Below, in pieces: positions 19,975 to 31,617 of a DNA stretch of 35,447 nucleotides. Source of the stretch: Fonticula alba (lineage: Eukaryota > Opisthokonta > Rotosphaerida > Fonticulaceae); assembly GCF_000388065.1 (NCBI RefSeq), contig NW_009242987.1, positions 308,228-343,674 on the forward strand, in the 5' to 3' direction. How positions within the stretch are numbered: the stretch's first letter is position 1; each line of letters opens with the position of its first letter. The notes beneath the pieces were generated by a model that saw only the letters and a program-made list of their open reading frames with translations, was not told where the DNA came from and did no database searches. The position numbers and the translations under genes are program-made.

Positions 19975-20160
19975 GCCGCCGCCGGTGGCGGCCCCGGGGG
20001 TGTCGCGCGGATGGCTTTGGGGCCCGGCGATCACCGGCCAGCATGTGTGCTGCGGCCCTTTGGCGCCATGATCGCCGGGCGGGTGGGCCGATGAGGGCGC
20101 GCTGGCGGGCGGCTCTGTTGTTCGCACCTGGGCGTCATGTTCGCGCGTGTGTTGTCCCGC

Positions 20161-20228
20161 TGTCTCTCTCCCTCTCTCTCCCTCTCTCTCCCTCTCTCTC
20201 CCTCCCTCCCTCCTTCCCTGTCTCTCTC
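20161..20228 (+). repeat. Long polypyrimidine CT-rich tract
   Basis: Nearly pure C/T over 68 bases, built from CTCTCTCC units with one G. It is intergenic. Mirror-symmetric pyrimidine runs of this kind can form triplex DNA, but nothing here shows that it does. Confidence 0.8.
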
Positions 20229-21346
20229 GACAGCGGGAGCAGTTTGCTCATCCGGTCGATGATGGGTGCGCGCTAGGGGCGGTTGCCATGTGGGCCTGGC
20301 AGTGGCCACCGGATTCGAGTGCCATGCGAGCAGGATGCCGGGTGCCCCATGGCAGCGGCCACCGTGGGTGGGGTCATTTTGCCCCCGACAGCCGCGGGCG
20401 TTGGCCGTCTTGCAGTGCCCTGTCGCGCGCCATGGGGCCTGGCACGCCTCGGGAGCCTGGGTGTCGGCGTCAGCCGGCCCGGAACCCCCGGGCCCGGGCC
20501 GACGCGTGTGCCGTGCCTCGGGGCGCCACTTGGCACCGGCCGGCCATCCCGGGGGCGTGGTGCGCTTTCTCCCTCGCCCTCGCGTGCCTGCGCCCTGGGG
20601 CTGTCCTCCGCCTGGGCTGTGGGTTTGCGTCTTCATGTGAAGCGCGCCGGCATGCGGGCCCCCCCTCCCGGGCGCATCGCCGCCGTAGCCCCGGTCGCGT
20701 GGACCGCGCCCCGCCACTGCTCTTGCCTGTCGGCCATGCCCATGGTTTCTCCGGCGCCTCTGTCGGTGTGTCTGCCGCGCGCGCACGCGCGCATGTGCCT
20801 GCGGGCCCCCTTGCCTGCCGGCCGGGCTGGCCCGGGCCGTGGGACCGGGCTTTCGCTGCGGCGGTGCCTCCCCGGCCGGCCGCCTGACCCGGGTCCCTGG
20901 CCGGGGCGAACACACCTCGGGGCCGAGGTCGCGCGGCTGCACCGGGCCCCCCCGTCCATGACATGCATGTGGGTCCGCGCCCGGCGCATGCCCGGGGGGG
21001 GATGGGCCTCCCAGGCGGGGGAGGGCGAGACGGCCTGGGCATCGACTCCCGGCGTGCTTGGGGCTGGGTCGGCGCTCGGCCGCAACATCCGGCGGTTCGT
21101 GTGCCTCTCCTCGCGCCGGTCGGCTGCTCTCGGCCTCTTTGTCGGTTTGTCCGTGTGGGTGTCTACGCGTCGGCATGTGCCGGCGTGGGAGCGGTCGGCG
21201 CCTGGCGGGCGTCGGCACAGCCGGCCGGCCTGCCCTGCCATGCTCGGCTCCGCACGGCAGCCTCTTGCGCTGGGGAGCGCCCGGCCACATGGCTGTGAGG
21301 GGGGACCCTTCTCCTGGGGCTTGGGCCCGGCCGGGAGCGCGTCGGC

Positions 21347-21669
21347 GTCACATCAGCCGAGGGCCGAGCCCTGCGTGTGTCGCCGGCCATGCCGGTCCCA
21401 GGGGGACCTTCCCTGGCCGGGAAAAGGGGCCAGGTCATGTGCCAGTAGATGCCGAGGAGGCAGCCACCGCCGCGCCTGGCGAGGCGGTGGCCCGGCGTGA
21501 GCCGGGGGAGCAGAGGCTAGGGGGGGGGGGGGGCTGCGGCGGCTTTCGGTGCACTCGCCAGGGTCCTTGCACATGCCGGTGGTCTTCGGGCGGTGTCGGG
21601 CGTGCGCCGTCGCCGAGGTGGCAGCTTCTGGGGTCGGAGGTGCAGCACCGGCTGCCTGCGGACAGGGCC
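21347..21669 (+). repeat. Diverged interspersed element, copy 1
   Basis: This 323-base stretch shares ordered blocks with 35044-35365: GTCACATC.GCCGAGG, GCCATGCCGG, GGGAAAAGG, GTGCCAGT, GGAGCAG, GCACTCGCCA, GAGGTGGC, GGCTGCCTGC and GGCC. Total length is the same within one base. Both copies are intergenic. No terminal repeats or coding potential were seen, so its class is unknown. Confidence 0.6.
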
Positions 21670-22439
21670 GCGCCATGGACAACATAGGCCAGAGGGAGGG
21701 CGGGCCGAGGAGAGCACTGGGCGCTGCAGGGGCACACAAGTGGCACATTTTTGGTGGGGGCATCGGTGTGTGCCGAGAGCCGGACATTCTGGCCCCCGGG
21801 CGCGGGCGGATGAATGGACACACATACACACACACGGAGGGGGCAGGCCGCGTGTGCGTGCGTGCGCCCGCCGGAGGAGTGCCCTGCTCGGCGTTGGCAC
21901 CGTAGCCCGCGCTTTGACCAGTCAGGCCAGCCGCTCGGGCGCGCCGCCCCGGGCCCGCGCATTGCCATCGGCCTGTCCCCCCCCCCCCTTCCCGGGCAAC
22001 GGAGGCGGACACACGCGGGGTGCGGAGGATCGCCCGCGCGTCCCGGGGTGGTCCTTGCCGCCGGCGGCATGCGGCGCGCCAGAGGACGGTCCTTGGCACG
22101 GCGCGAGACGGTGCCAGGTGCCAACCCAGCCGCGCGCATGAGGGGCCGCGTTGGCGCCTTGCCCCGGGCCACGGCACGGGCCGGGGGCGCGGCCGTGCCA
22201 ACTTGCCGGCGGGGGCCCGCCCGGTCAGGCCGGCTGGCGGGGGCGACCAGCCCGGTCGCGGCCCGGTGCGGCCCGGTGCGCCTCGGCCTGGCGGCCTGGC
22301 GTGAGCGGCCCCCAGACGGGGTCGGTCACTGGCCCCCGGGCGGAGGGCCCCGTGGCTGTGTTTGCATGGGCGCCGGGGTCGATCGGGTGTGGCGGCCTGC
22401 ACAGTGCGGGGCCACGCCTGCCCGCCCCGCCGGCCGTGG

Positions 22440-22440
<1 letters not shown>

Positions 22441-22479
<39 letters not shown>
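22441..22479 (+). repeat. CA microsatellite
   Basis: A perfect CA dinucleotide repeat of about 19 units, roughly 340 bases upstream of paralogue C. Confidence 0.95.
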
Positions 22480-22480
<1 letters not shown>

Positions 22481-22767
22481 GGCCGCTCGTTGCGGCCTGC
22501 CCGAAGCGCGGGCCGGACGTTGCCTCCGGGCGCGGCGGCGGCGGCGGCCAGGCCGGGACCCCGGGACTGCACCGGCCCCCAGGCGTGTGCCTCCTTCCGT
22601 GGCCTCGCACAGGGGCGGGACCCCCAAGAGGCCCCTGTGAATGGGGCCCCCCTCGGCGGCCGGCCGGCGCGGGTCGAGGCACACCCCCGACTCTCCCCTC
22701 CCCCGCGCTTGTCTGTCCTCACCTGCTCGGTTCCGCCCGCTGCCTGCGTGACCCCTCTCCGCCCCAA

Positions 22768-22801
22768 CCTCTCTCTCTCCCCCCCCCCTCCCCCCCTTCC
22801 C
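22768..22801 (+). promoter_or_regulatory. Pyrimidine-only leader tract immediately before paralogue C
   Basis: Thirty-four C/T bases end 16 bases before the ATG at 22818. Unlike paralogues A and B, no AT-rich TATA-like island is visible within 300 bases upstream. Confidence 0.4.
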
Positions 22802-22817
22802 GAGCCCCCATCGAGTC

Positions 22818-25800
22818 ATGGCCGGTTTGCCGGCACTGGCCCAGTGGCCGGCCTTGGCCGCGGTGCTCCTGGTGCTCGGCATGCTGGCATGCTCGCGCGC
22901 GCAGGACATCCACCTCCATGCCGCGCGGCAGCCGATCCTGAGCAGGCCCGAGCCGGTGTCCCTCATTTTGGCGCCCGGTGGCGACATGTTTGCCATGGTC
23001 CGCGAGAGTAATGTAGCCTTCTGGTTTGGCATGCTCGTCGATGCGGGCTTCTACATGAGGGAGCACCGGTGGGGCTTGTACTTGCTGGACCACGGCCTGG
23101 GCCTTACCTCGGGGGATCCCAACAACCCCGGCACCGCGGCCATCATGGTCCCCCGGGGGTTCAGCCCGTACCATGGCAACCTCCTGGAGCACACCCTCGA
23201 TGGGGTGGGCTTCTTCGGGGACCCGCCCCCCTATGCGTTTCGCTTGCCGGGCGTCCGGCTGCTGGCCGGATCGTCCAGCCTACTTAGCGCGAACTTCCTC
23301 GGGCTGAGGCAGGACCCCGGCCCGGGGCAGGTGGTGTACCTGGGGGCGCTTGACATCCTCATGGTCGAGGACATCGAACACAACATGCCCCCGGTGGTGG
23401 GGAATGCCCTGGCCATTGCGGCCTCCCGGGGGGCGTTCTTCCTGATCGACGACATGCACCTGCAGCATGTGTCCTTCATCGGCCAGGGCCCGGCCACGGT
23501 CAAGCACATCGCCAGCCCGGGCAGGGCGCTCCAGCTGGAGGTGGCGGTCTTCCCCGAGGCGCTGGCCGAATGCCCGAGCGTGGACGAGGCGGTGCTGGTG
23601 CTGCTGGACACCGGCCGGGTGTGGGTGTGCACCTGCTTTGGCAGCCCCGAGCAGCGGATCATCCCCGGCGGGGACCTGCCGGCCGGGGTGCCGGTGGCCG
23701 GGGCCCGGCTGATCACCCTCCCGACCGGCAGCCCGACAGGCATCCGGCCGCCGGTGTACCTGTCGGCCGCCGGGGCGAGTGACGCGCGCAACCGGCTCTG
23801 GCAGGTGACCCTGGTCCATGGGGCGGTCCAGTGGCGCCGGGTGGTTCTCCCCCCGGCGGTGGCCCATGTGTCCGGCATGCAGCTGGCCCTCAGCAGGACG
23901 GCATACGGCCGGGCCCACTGGGTCTTGGCCGACGCCGAAATGCGGGTTCTCTTCGACGCCGATGCCTTCCACTGTGCCACCGACTCGAGCATTGTCTGCG
24001 ACCGGGAGGGGCTGTCCACCGGGTCGCCTCTCGGGTGGACCTGCGTCGCGGGTCACGTCGAGGCGCCGCTGGTGTCGGAGACGGTCCTGTGCGCCGGGTG
24101 CGCCGAGGGCCACTATCTACACCGGCCTGATGGTATGTGTTTTCGTGTTTTCGTGTTTTCGTGTTTTCGTGCTTGCGTGTATGCGTAGCTGTGTGTGTGC
24201 GCGTAGCTGTGTGCGCGTAGCTGTGTGCGCGTAGCTGTGTGCGCGTAGCTGTGTGCGCGTAGCTGTGTGCGCGTAGCTGTGTGCGCGTAGCTGTGTGTGT
24301 GTGTCTCTCTGGGGCTATTTGTGCCTGTGGGTGTGTATCTTTGTGTGTGTGCTCGCGTGTTCAAGGCACCTCGACAGGCTTTTGTCTGGCTCTTCTCTCG
24401 CCCCAGTCGGCCAGGCAACTGACCCGCGGAGGACATCGCCCCAGGGGAGGCGCCCTTTGCCCAGCCGGAGCACGAGTGCCGGCCATGCGCGCAGGCGGGC
24501 TGCCGGACGTGCGACCAGGACCACTGTCTGGTGTGCGCGGAGGGCATGCTGCTGGAGCCGAGCGGCCCGGCCGGCCGGACCGTCTGCGTGGCGTCCTGCT
24601 CGGCCGGCTTCCGGCCGGTGTCCGGCATGTGCCTTCCGAGCGGTGGCACCCTGCCGGGCATCGGCCTGACGGTGCCGGTGGCGGCCAGTCTCCTGGCCGG
24701 GCTGGGCCCCGGCGACCGGGTCACCGCCATCGGCCCGACGTGGCTGTCGGTGGACGCGGCCTCCGGCGTGGCCATCCTGCCGGCCAGCGCCAGCGGCCCG
24801 GCCACGGGGGTGCTCCTTTTCACGGAGCACCTCAAGTCCTACATCCTGCCGGCCGAGGCCGTCGGGGCCCCGGGGGCGCATGCGGCGGCGGAGGTCCGCC
24901 TGCTGAGCGAGGACCTCGCCAGCCCGGTGGTGGGCTTCGTCGACGCCGGGTCCTCCCGTCGGGATGGGCAGCTCTTCCATGGCCTGGTCATGGTGGGCCG
25001 GGATGGCCAGGCCCAGCTGGCCAGGCTGACGTGCCCGGGCTCGGGGGCATGCCATGCCGGCGAGCTGGACTCGCCGAAGTTCCTGCTCGACAACTGCTCC
25101 AACAGGGTTCGGCGGTTGGGCCATTTGGCGATCGCCCTAGACCGGCCCCGGGAAGGGGTCCTGGTGGTGTACCTGAGTGGCCTGCTGGACCGTTGGTCGG
25201 TGCATGCCTTCTCCGCCGCCGAGCTGGTGGTGCTCGATATGTATGACAGGGTCCGGCGCGCCGAAAGCCACACTGGCACCTGGATGCTGCTGCCGACCGA
25301 GGCCGGCAATGCCAGCCTCTCGCCGGATTCGGCTTTCGGGGCGTACCCGGCGGGCTTGCCGCCGTTAGCCGGGCGCTTCTTGGCCGACTCGCTGGCGCCC
25401 GGCCGGGGCTTTGTGCCGGTGATGCTGGCCCGCGGGCCCGGGGCCCGGGTGTCGGGGGAGCTGCTCTTCACCGGGACCGTCGGCACGGCGTGGCATGTGG
25501 TCCATGTGCCCGGGGACATGGTGCCGGCCGGGCGATCGACCGGCCTGCCCTCCAGCCGCCATGCCATCGGCACCTTCCCCCGGGCATTGGAGCCCCCGGC
25601 CGGGGGGGGGGGCGCACCACGATGCCCTGTTCCAGGCGGTGGCCCTGCCGGCTGGCGGCCCGCGGTACCCCAGCGCGCTGCTGCTGCTGTCGCGCACGTT
25701 CGTCGGGCTGTCGGTGCTCCACTGCCCGGGCGGGCCGGCCGGGGCGTGCGCCCTGCTGCCGGCGGTCTTTGCGGACCTGCCGGCGGAGCTGCGGCCGCCG

Positions 25801-28800
25801 GCCGGCACGGCCCTCTGGACCCCGGCGGCGGTGGATTTCGCGCCGGCCGGCGGTGTGTCCGCGCGGTCGCCCGGCTCGGGGTGGCAGATCGATTTCCTGA
25901 CCATCGCGCCGGCCACCGGGCCGGTGGCCTTTTCGCTGGTGCTCAGCTGCCCGGCCGGGTCATATGGGCCCATGTGCGATGGGTGCCATCCCACGTGCGC
26001 GGCCTGCGCCAGCCCGGAAGAGCCGGAGCACTGCACCGCATGCGCCCCCGGCCGGGCGTGGCTCCATGGCCGGACGTGCGTGAGCGAGTGCCCGGCCGGC
26101 ATGTGGCCCGATGGACCGGCGTGCCGGGCCTGCCCGGGCGAGTGTGCGACCTGCACCTCGGCCGCCGCCTGCACCGGGTGCGTGGCCGGGCGCTTCCTGT
26201 CGGGCACGCACGCGTGCGAGCCGTGCGACGGGTCGTGTGCCCGGTGCACCGACGACCGGAGCTGTGACGCTTGCCGGCCGGGGTTGGTCTTTGCCGGGGT
26301 CGACCCGGGGGTGCCCTCGCGCTGCACGTTGGCCTGCCCGCCGGGCGAGTTCGCCGGGCCCGCCAGGTGCACTTCGTGCGGGCCTTCCTGCGACCTGTGC
26401 GCCGGCGGGGCGGCATCGTGCACCGTGTGCGCCGAGGGCTTCCGCTGGGCGAGCCAGCCGGGCCCCGGGGGCGCTGGCCCGTGCGTGCCCTGCGACCCGG
26501 GGTGTGTGTCCTGCACGGCGGACCGGTGCCTGGTCTGTGGGCAGGGGCTGCTTCTTGGGCCGGATGGGGCATGTGTGGGCTCCTGCCCGGACGGGTGGTG
26601 GCCCAACGGCGAGTCGTGCCAGCCGTGCGATGTCAGCTGCGGGACCTGCTCCGGCGGCGATGCCGCGCAGTGCACCGGGTGCGGGACCGGGCTGGATCTC
26701 GTGGCGGCCGGCCCCGGCGCGGTGGGGGCCTGTGTGTCCGGCTGCCCGGAGGGCGAGTACCGGGACCTTGGGTCGATGGCGTGCCGGGCCTGCGACGCGG
26801 CGTGCGCCACGTGCAACGGCCCGACCGATCGGGACTGCTGGCGGTGCAGGGAGGCCCTGCTGCAGGATGGCGACTGCGTGCAGGCCTGCGCCGCCCGGCA
26901 TGTGGCCCTTGCCGGGCGGTGCCTGCCCTGCCATGTGTCGTGCGACGCGTGTGCCGGGACCCGGAGCACCGAGTGCCTGGAGTGCGCCGACGACCTGCTG
27001 GGCCTGCCGGCCGGGCAGGCGCCGGCCCGGTGTGTGCCCGCCTGCCCGGCCGGGTACAGCCCCTCGGCCGGCGGGTGCGCCGCCTGCCCGGCCCACTGCG
27101 CCAGCTGCCCGGGGCTGAGCACCGTGTGCGGCCTGTGCCAGCGGGGGTGGCTGCTGGCCCGGCCGGACTGCGTGCAAAGCTGCCCGGAGGGAACCTCGTC
27201 GCTGGGCAGCGAGTGCTTCTCTTGCCACGAGGGCTGCGGCAGCTGCTTTGGGCCGGGGCCCGACCAGTGCCTGTCCTGCCCTGGGCAGGGGCTGGTCCTG
27301 GTGGCCGGCCGCTGCCTGGCCGACTGCCCGGCCGGCATGTTCCCGGACCGGGGCACCTGCACCCCCTGCAGCGACACGTGCGCCGCGTGCACCGGGCCCA
27401 CGGACAGCGAGTGCACCCGCTGCACCGGGGATAGGGCGCTGCTGCGGGGCACCTGCCGGGCCGGCTGCCCGGGGCGCTTTTTCCCCGCGGACAATGTGTG
27501 CCTTCCGTGCGGGGCCCGTTGCGCCAGCTGCCAGGACGCGAGTGGCTGCACCGGCTGCGAGGAGGGGCTCATGCTGCGGCCGGATGGCGGCTGCGCCGCC
27601 GGCTGCCCAGCCCGGTCGGCCGAGTGCCCGGCCCGGGCCCGGTGCGTCCCCTGCTCGGGGGAGTGCGCCGCGTGCGAGGCCTTCGGCCCGGGGTGCGAGG
27701 CCTCCTGCACGCGCTGCGAGCCGGGGCATGTTCTGTCGGGCGGCGCGTGCCATGTTGCCTGCCCGGCGGGGGAGTTCCTGCCGGCCGGTGGGCACGCCTG
27801 CGAGCCGTGCTCGGCGGCGTGCCGGACATGCTTTGGCGCGGCGGGCCAGTGTACCGGCTGCAATGGTGGCCTCCTGCACCCGGGCGAGGGCATGTGCGCG
27901 TCGGCCTGCGCCGGGGCGTCGGCCCCGGTGGCCGGCGTCTGCCTGAGCTGCTTGGCCGGGTGCGAGCATTGCGAGGCCGGGCCCGGCCAGCCGGAGTGCA
28001 CGGTCCAGGCGGCTGGCCAGCTGGTCTGTCCGGAGGTTGCATCCTGTAGCCGCTGCGCCCCGGGCCGGCTGCTACTGCCGGGCCGGACGGCCTGTGTGGA
28101 GGTCTGCCCGGCCGGGCACTTCGCCGATGCGGACGGCCAGCCGGCCGTGTGCGCCCCCTGCCATGCGAGCTGCACCGATTCCTGCACCGGCCCCGAGGAG
28201 GGTGACTGTGTCTCATCCTCCAGACCCAAGTCCTCGCGCGTGGGCCTGGCCGTGGGCCTGTCGGTGGGCCTGCTGCTGCTGCTGATCCTGCTGGTACTGC
28301 TGGTGCTGTTCCTCGTGCGCCGGCGCCGCGGGCAGGCCACCGCGAAGGCGCCGGCCGACGACGAGGACGCCACCGAGCTGAACACCATTGTGGAGCTGGC
28401 CCTGCCCGGGGCCATCCTGGTGGACGTGGCGGTGGACTTCCGGCCGCTGGACGAGACCCTCGGCGCCGGGACCCAAGCGAGTGTCTACGCGGCGCAGGCG
28501 GTCGGGGCCGGGATCGTGGCCCGGCTGGGCTGCCCGGAGGTGGTGGCCGTGAAGAAGATGCGCATCGAGGCCATGCAGCCGGTGCACCATGCCCTCTTCC
28601 AGAATGAGGTGGCGCTGATGTGGCTGCTGCGCGAGCATGGCCACATCGTCCGGCTGTTCGGGTACAGCGCCCGGCCGCCGGCCATCGTGCTGGAACGCTT
28701 CGACGGTGACCTGGATACGCTGCTGCACTCGGAGGTCCCGCTGTCGGACCTGCAGCTGGCGGACATCTGCCAGCAGTGGGCCGCCGGGCTGGAGGCCATG

Positions 28801-29316
28801 CACGCGCACGGGGTGGCCCACTGCGACCTGAAGCCGGGCAATGTGTTTGTCAGCCGGACGGCCGCTTCCTGGCGGGCGGCCCTCGGGGACCTGGGCACGT
28901 CGAAGAACCTGAGCGCCGACCGGTCGTCGGCCCTGCTGAGCGCCTTCCCGGAGCTGAATGCCATGTCGGTGCCGTATGCCGGGCCGGAGGTCCTCCAAGC
29001 CTTCCGGCGGAGCGCGCCCCTGGACCGGGGGCACTTCTTCCCGGCCGATGTGTACAGCGCCTCGGTCATGCTCTACGAGTGTCTGACGCGCGCGGCCCCC
29101 TGGCCGGGCATGGATGCTGGCCAGATCACGGCCGCGGTGCTTGGAGGCTCTCGGCCGCGTGTGGCCGGCCTGCCGGGGGCCGGGCCGCTGGCGGCGGCGC
29201 GCGACCTCATCGAGGCCGGCTGGCAGGCGGAGCCCGGTCGGCGGCCTCCAGCGGCCACCGTCCGCCAGCGGTGCGCTGCGCTGTTTGTCTCGGCCAGTGG
29301 CTTGGCTCTCTCTTGA
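22818..29316 (+). CDS. Paralogue C: single-pass receptor with furin-type repeats and a TKL-like non-RD protein kinase (frameshift in this sequence)
   Basis: Exons 22818-24132 and 24445-29316 (TGA) give about 2061 residues if one base is discounted in the 11-G run at 25602-25612. There the frame moves from the exon 2 start to that of the rest of the gene, and paralogue alignment continues across. Order: signal peptide 1-28 (cleavage near SRAQ), module 1 to about 435, CRPC/CRTC/CLVC linker, module 2, about 16 furin-type CxxC repeats from Cys940 to about 1698, membrane segment 1704-1729 followed by RRRR, then kinase about 1770-2050. Kinase landmarks: LGAGTQASVY at 1777, AVK Lys1808, alpha-C Glu1826, HCDLKPGN with Asp1899 and Asn1904, GDLGTS with Asp1920, GPE at 1951. 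All catalytic residues are present. HCD makes it a non-RD kinase, DLG replaces DFG and GPE replaces APE. A cell-surface signalling role is inferred. Confidence 0.85.
24133..24444 (+). other. Family-conserved phase-1 intron of paralogue C
   Basis: The intron is 312 bases, from GTATGT to GCCCCAG, splitting a Gly codon after its first base between HRPD and EAPFAQPEHEC. ACTGAC about 25 bases before the acceptor is a plausible branch site. It is packed with short tandem repeats and contains an in-frame TAG. Confidence 0.8.
24138..24300 (+). repeat. Compound intronic repeat: 8-base TGTTTTCG units then 14-base GTAGCT units
   Basis: Four TGTTTTCG-like units lie at 24138-24170. GTAGCT then occurs at 24185, 24203, 24217, 24231, 24245, 24259, 24273 and 24287. 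The last seven are spaced exactly 14 bases apart (unit GTAGCTGTGTGCGC). Confidence 0.9.
25602..25612 (+). other. 11-G homopolymer where the paralogue C reading frame breaks
   Basis: Upstream the coding frame has codons starting at positions divisible by three. Downstream they start one base later. The break lies between VHVPGDMVPAG and HHDALFQAVALPAGG, both of which align to paralogues A and B. A run of 10 G would keep the frame. A sequencing or assembly error is the simplest reading. A pseudogene or programmed frameshift is less likely. Confidence 0.8.
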
Positions 29317-31586
29317 AAAGGCGCCTGGCCGCCCGAGGCGCGCTGCTGGCCCCGGCCATACAAGCAGCCAACCCGCGGCGTGGCACATTGCGTGCAGTGG
29401 TAGTGGGGCGCAGGGGGGGGCGCGGGGGCCGGGGGACGTTGACTGGGCTGCGATTCGCCCGCGAGAGGGGCGGCCACTTGGCCAGCACAAGGAGTACCCA
29501 CTCGGCGAGGCGGTCAGGCGCAGCTGGAGAGCTCCAGCAGGGTGCACATCCCCGCGCGGGAGCGATGCCGAGCGGGAGGCCCCGGGCCCCCGCGTGGATG
29601 ATCACGCCCGAGGGACATGGCCACACGGCTGTCTTTCGCTGGGGATGATATGCTTTGCGACAATAGAAAGTACCTCCTTTTGCGTGTTGGGGGAAGTGCC
29701 CTCCGGGCAGCGAGCCGGGCTTCCGACCGGTGGGTCGCCGGCTCCTGCCACATACCAACGCATCATAGTGGCCCCCAATGATTGGGGAGCACCGCACCCG
29801 GGGCAGAGGGGGCTATTTCTTTCCATTTGCCCGGCCCGGACAGCCGAGGGGGGGGGGGGCAGCCGCTTGCTCCGGCGCAAGCACGGCAGGGTGGCGGCTG
29901 CGGTGGTGCCTGGGCGGGCGTCGGGCCTCTTGCCGGTTTTCCATTGCTGGTGCCCTTGACGCACCTGGGGCGCTGCTCGCGAGGGCGGGCCCCTCGATTC
30001 GCGCCCGGCTCCGCCGGTCCATGGAGGACACCGAGCCACCTTGAGTCGTGGGTCCAGCAGTCAGCCAGACACGGGTTCCGTCGCGGCCGGTCCCGGGTCC
30101 GACCTGTCGCGTCCGGATGGCCCGGAGGGGGCGGCAGCCATGCTTGCCCGTGCGGGCCGGCTCCCGAGAGCCTGTGCCTGTGTGCATCGCATGCGGCAAG
30201 GGGTGACCCTCTTCCTTGGGGCCGGGGCTCCGAGCCACGCGCACGCGCGCGCGCGCGCGTCCCATTGCTCCGGGGGTGGGGATGGCCCTCTCCAGAGCCA
30301 GCGTTGGGTTGGCTTTCTATCTGGGCCTGCTGATCCGCTTGATGGGCAGCAAGGCAAGCAGGGTGGAGGCCGGCGTATTTGCCCAGCGCCTCCTGCGTGT
30401 TTGATGCATTGTCCAAGGGTCCGGGAGGCAGGGCCGGGCCGAGGCATGGTCGCGATGCGGGGCGCGCCCGGCATCTTGCCGGGGTGCCCCTCGGCCGTTT
30501 GGTTGGTGTGTGGAAGCTGTGCCGCGCTCGTGCCTGGTTAGCCTCGGCGGTCGGGCGCATGGGCACATACAAGCAGGCAGGTGCCTGCCCTCCTGGTGCC
30601 CGGCTGCCTCGGGGCAGCCCGGTGCGCGCGCGTCCATCGGGGGACCGGTGCCATGTGTCGTGCTGGCAGGCTGGCCCCGATGCCCACGTCGGCAGGGCGC
30701 GCGCCCGGACCGGATGTCCTGGTCCGCGGCCGGCGCGGTGGGCCGGCAGCAGCGTCGCATTTTTGCCGGGGGCCGGGGGCCGGGCGGCGGTCCCGTTCGG
30801 CAGCCGGCCGTGTGCGCGCGTGAAGGGGCATCCCCAGCGCGCCGGCGGCCCGCCTGGGTCTCCTTGACATTGCCCGGCCCCCGGCGAGGGCCGACCCGCG
30901 GTGGGGCTGCCTTCCCTGCGGCAGGCTGGCCGAGACCGGGCATCGCGCCGTGGGCCCGTGTCGGCTTGTTCCCCTGCCTCTGGCGCGGGGAGCGGGCCGT
31001 GCTGGAGCCGGGGGAGGGGGGGATATTTTGTCCGGCCGCAGAGGCCCCTCCGGGGTGTTTGTGCCATCCGGGCCGGCAGTGGGTCTCACATGGCCGGCCG
31101 TGCTCCTGGCACCGCTGGCAATATCTCCCAGTGTCCCAAGGGAGGCCCCGCCCTCTCTTGTGTATTTCATGTTTGCCCGTGGCCTCTCGTCTTCTGGCCC
31201 TGCCTGGCCCGCCCCCCCCCCTGGACTTGGGGCCCGGGGTGGTCGGGCGCGTGGGGCCGATTGTGTGCTGGGTCTCGCGGACTTGTCAACTTGGGCGGCG
31301 GAGCCGGCACAGCAGGTGTCAGCCGGTCGGGGGTGGTCTTACGCCGGGAGATCCCCGGGGATGGGGGGATGTTATTTTTTTTTTCCCGGCCCATGGAGAT
31401 GTCTTTGGTGCAGGGGCTCGGAACAGGGGCCCATAGTTGGAGGCCGGGCTCGATCGGTGGCCATGTCTGGGGGTGGGGCGAGGGGGGGGGGGCACGCCGT
31501 CGCGCGGTGGCCGTGGCGGTGGGCGGCCACGGTCGGGAGTATTGCCAACGGACCAGCTCGGGCTGTTGGCGCGCGGCGGTGTGCGC

Positions 31587-31617
<31 letters not shown>

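Larger units (their letters stand above)
17193..22767. other. 5.6 kb interval between paralogues B and C
   Basis: This is the largest gap in the window. Open frames exist on both strands, but none shows the GTG/CTG/GCC-rich codon pattern, splice phasing or family similarity of the accepted genes. It holds a 40-base pyrimidine tandem (17432), a 12-base array (19891), a long CT tract (20161), one copy of a diverged 320-base element (21347) and an AC microsatellite (22441). A decayed gene or an ncRNA cannot be excluded. Confidence 0.45.

Noticed and set aside
18511-20127. Minus-strand open frame with an EVHT repeat
   Set aside because: The repeat peptide comes only from the 12-base array, whose length is divisible by three. 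The flanks show no coding pattern.
24185-24300. CRISPR-like array
   Set aside because: Units are 14 bases with no distinct spacers. It is an intronic minisatellite in a eukaryotic gene. The same reasoning applies to the 10-base array at 34151.
25365-28415. A 1016-codon open frame on the minus strand
   Set aside because: It is antisense to the cysteine-repeat region of paralogue C. Repeated codons there avoid antisense stops, so the long frame is a by-product.
29763-31067. Minus-strand 434-codon open frame between paralogue C and the 32 kb gene
   Set aside because: Composition is arginine/proline-rich throughout, codon choice is unlike the accepted genes, and there is no start or splice support.
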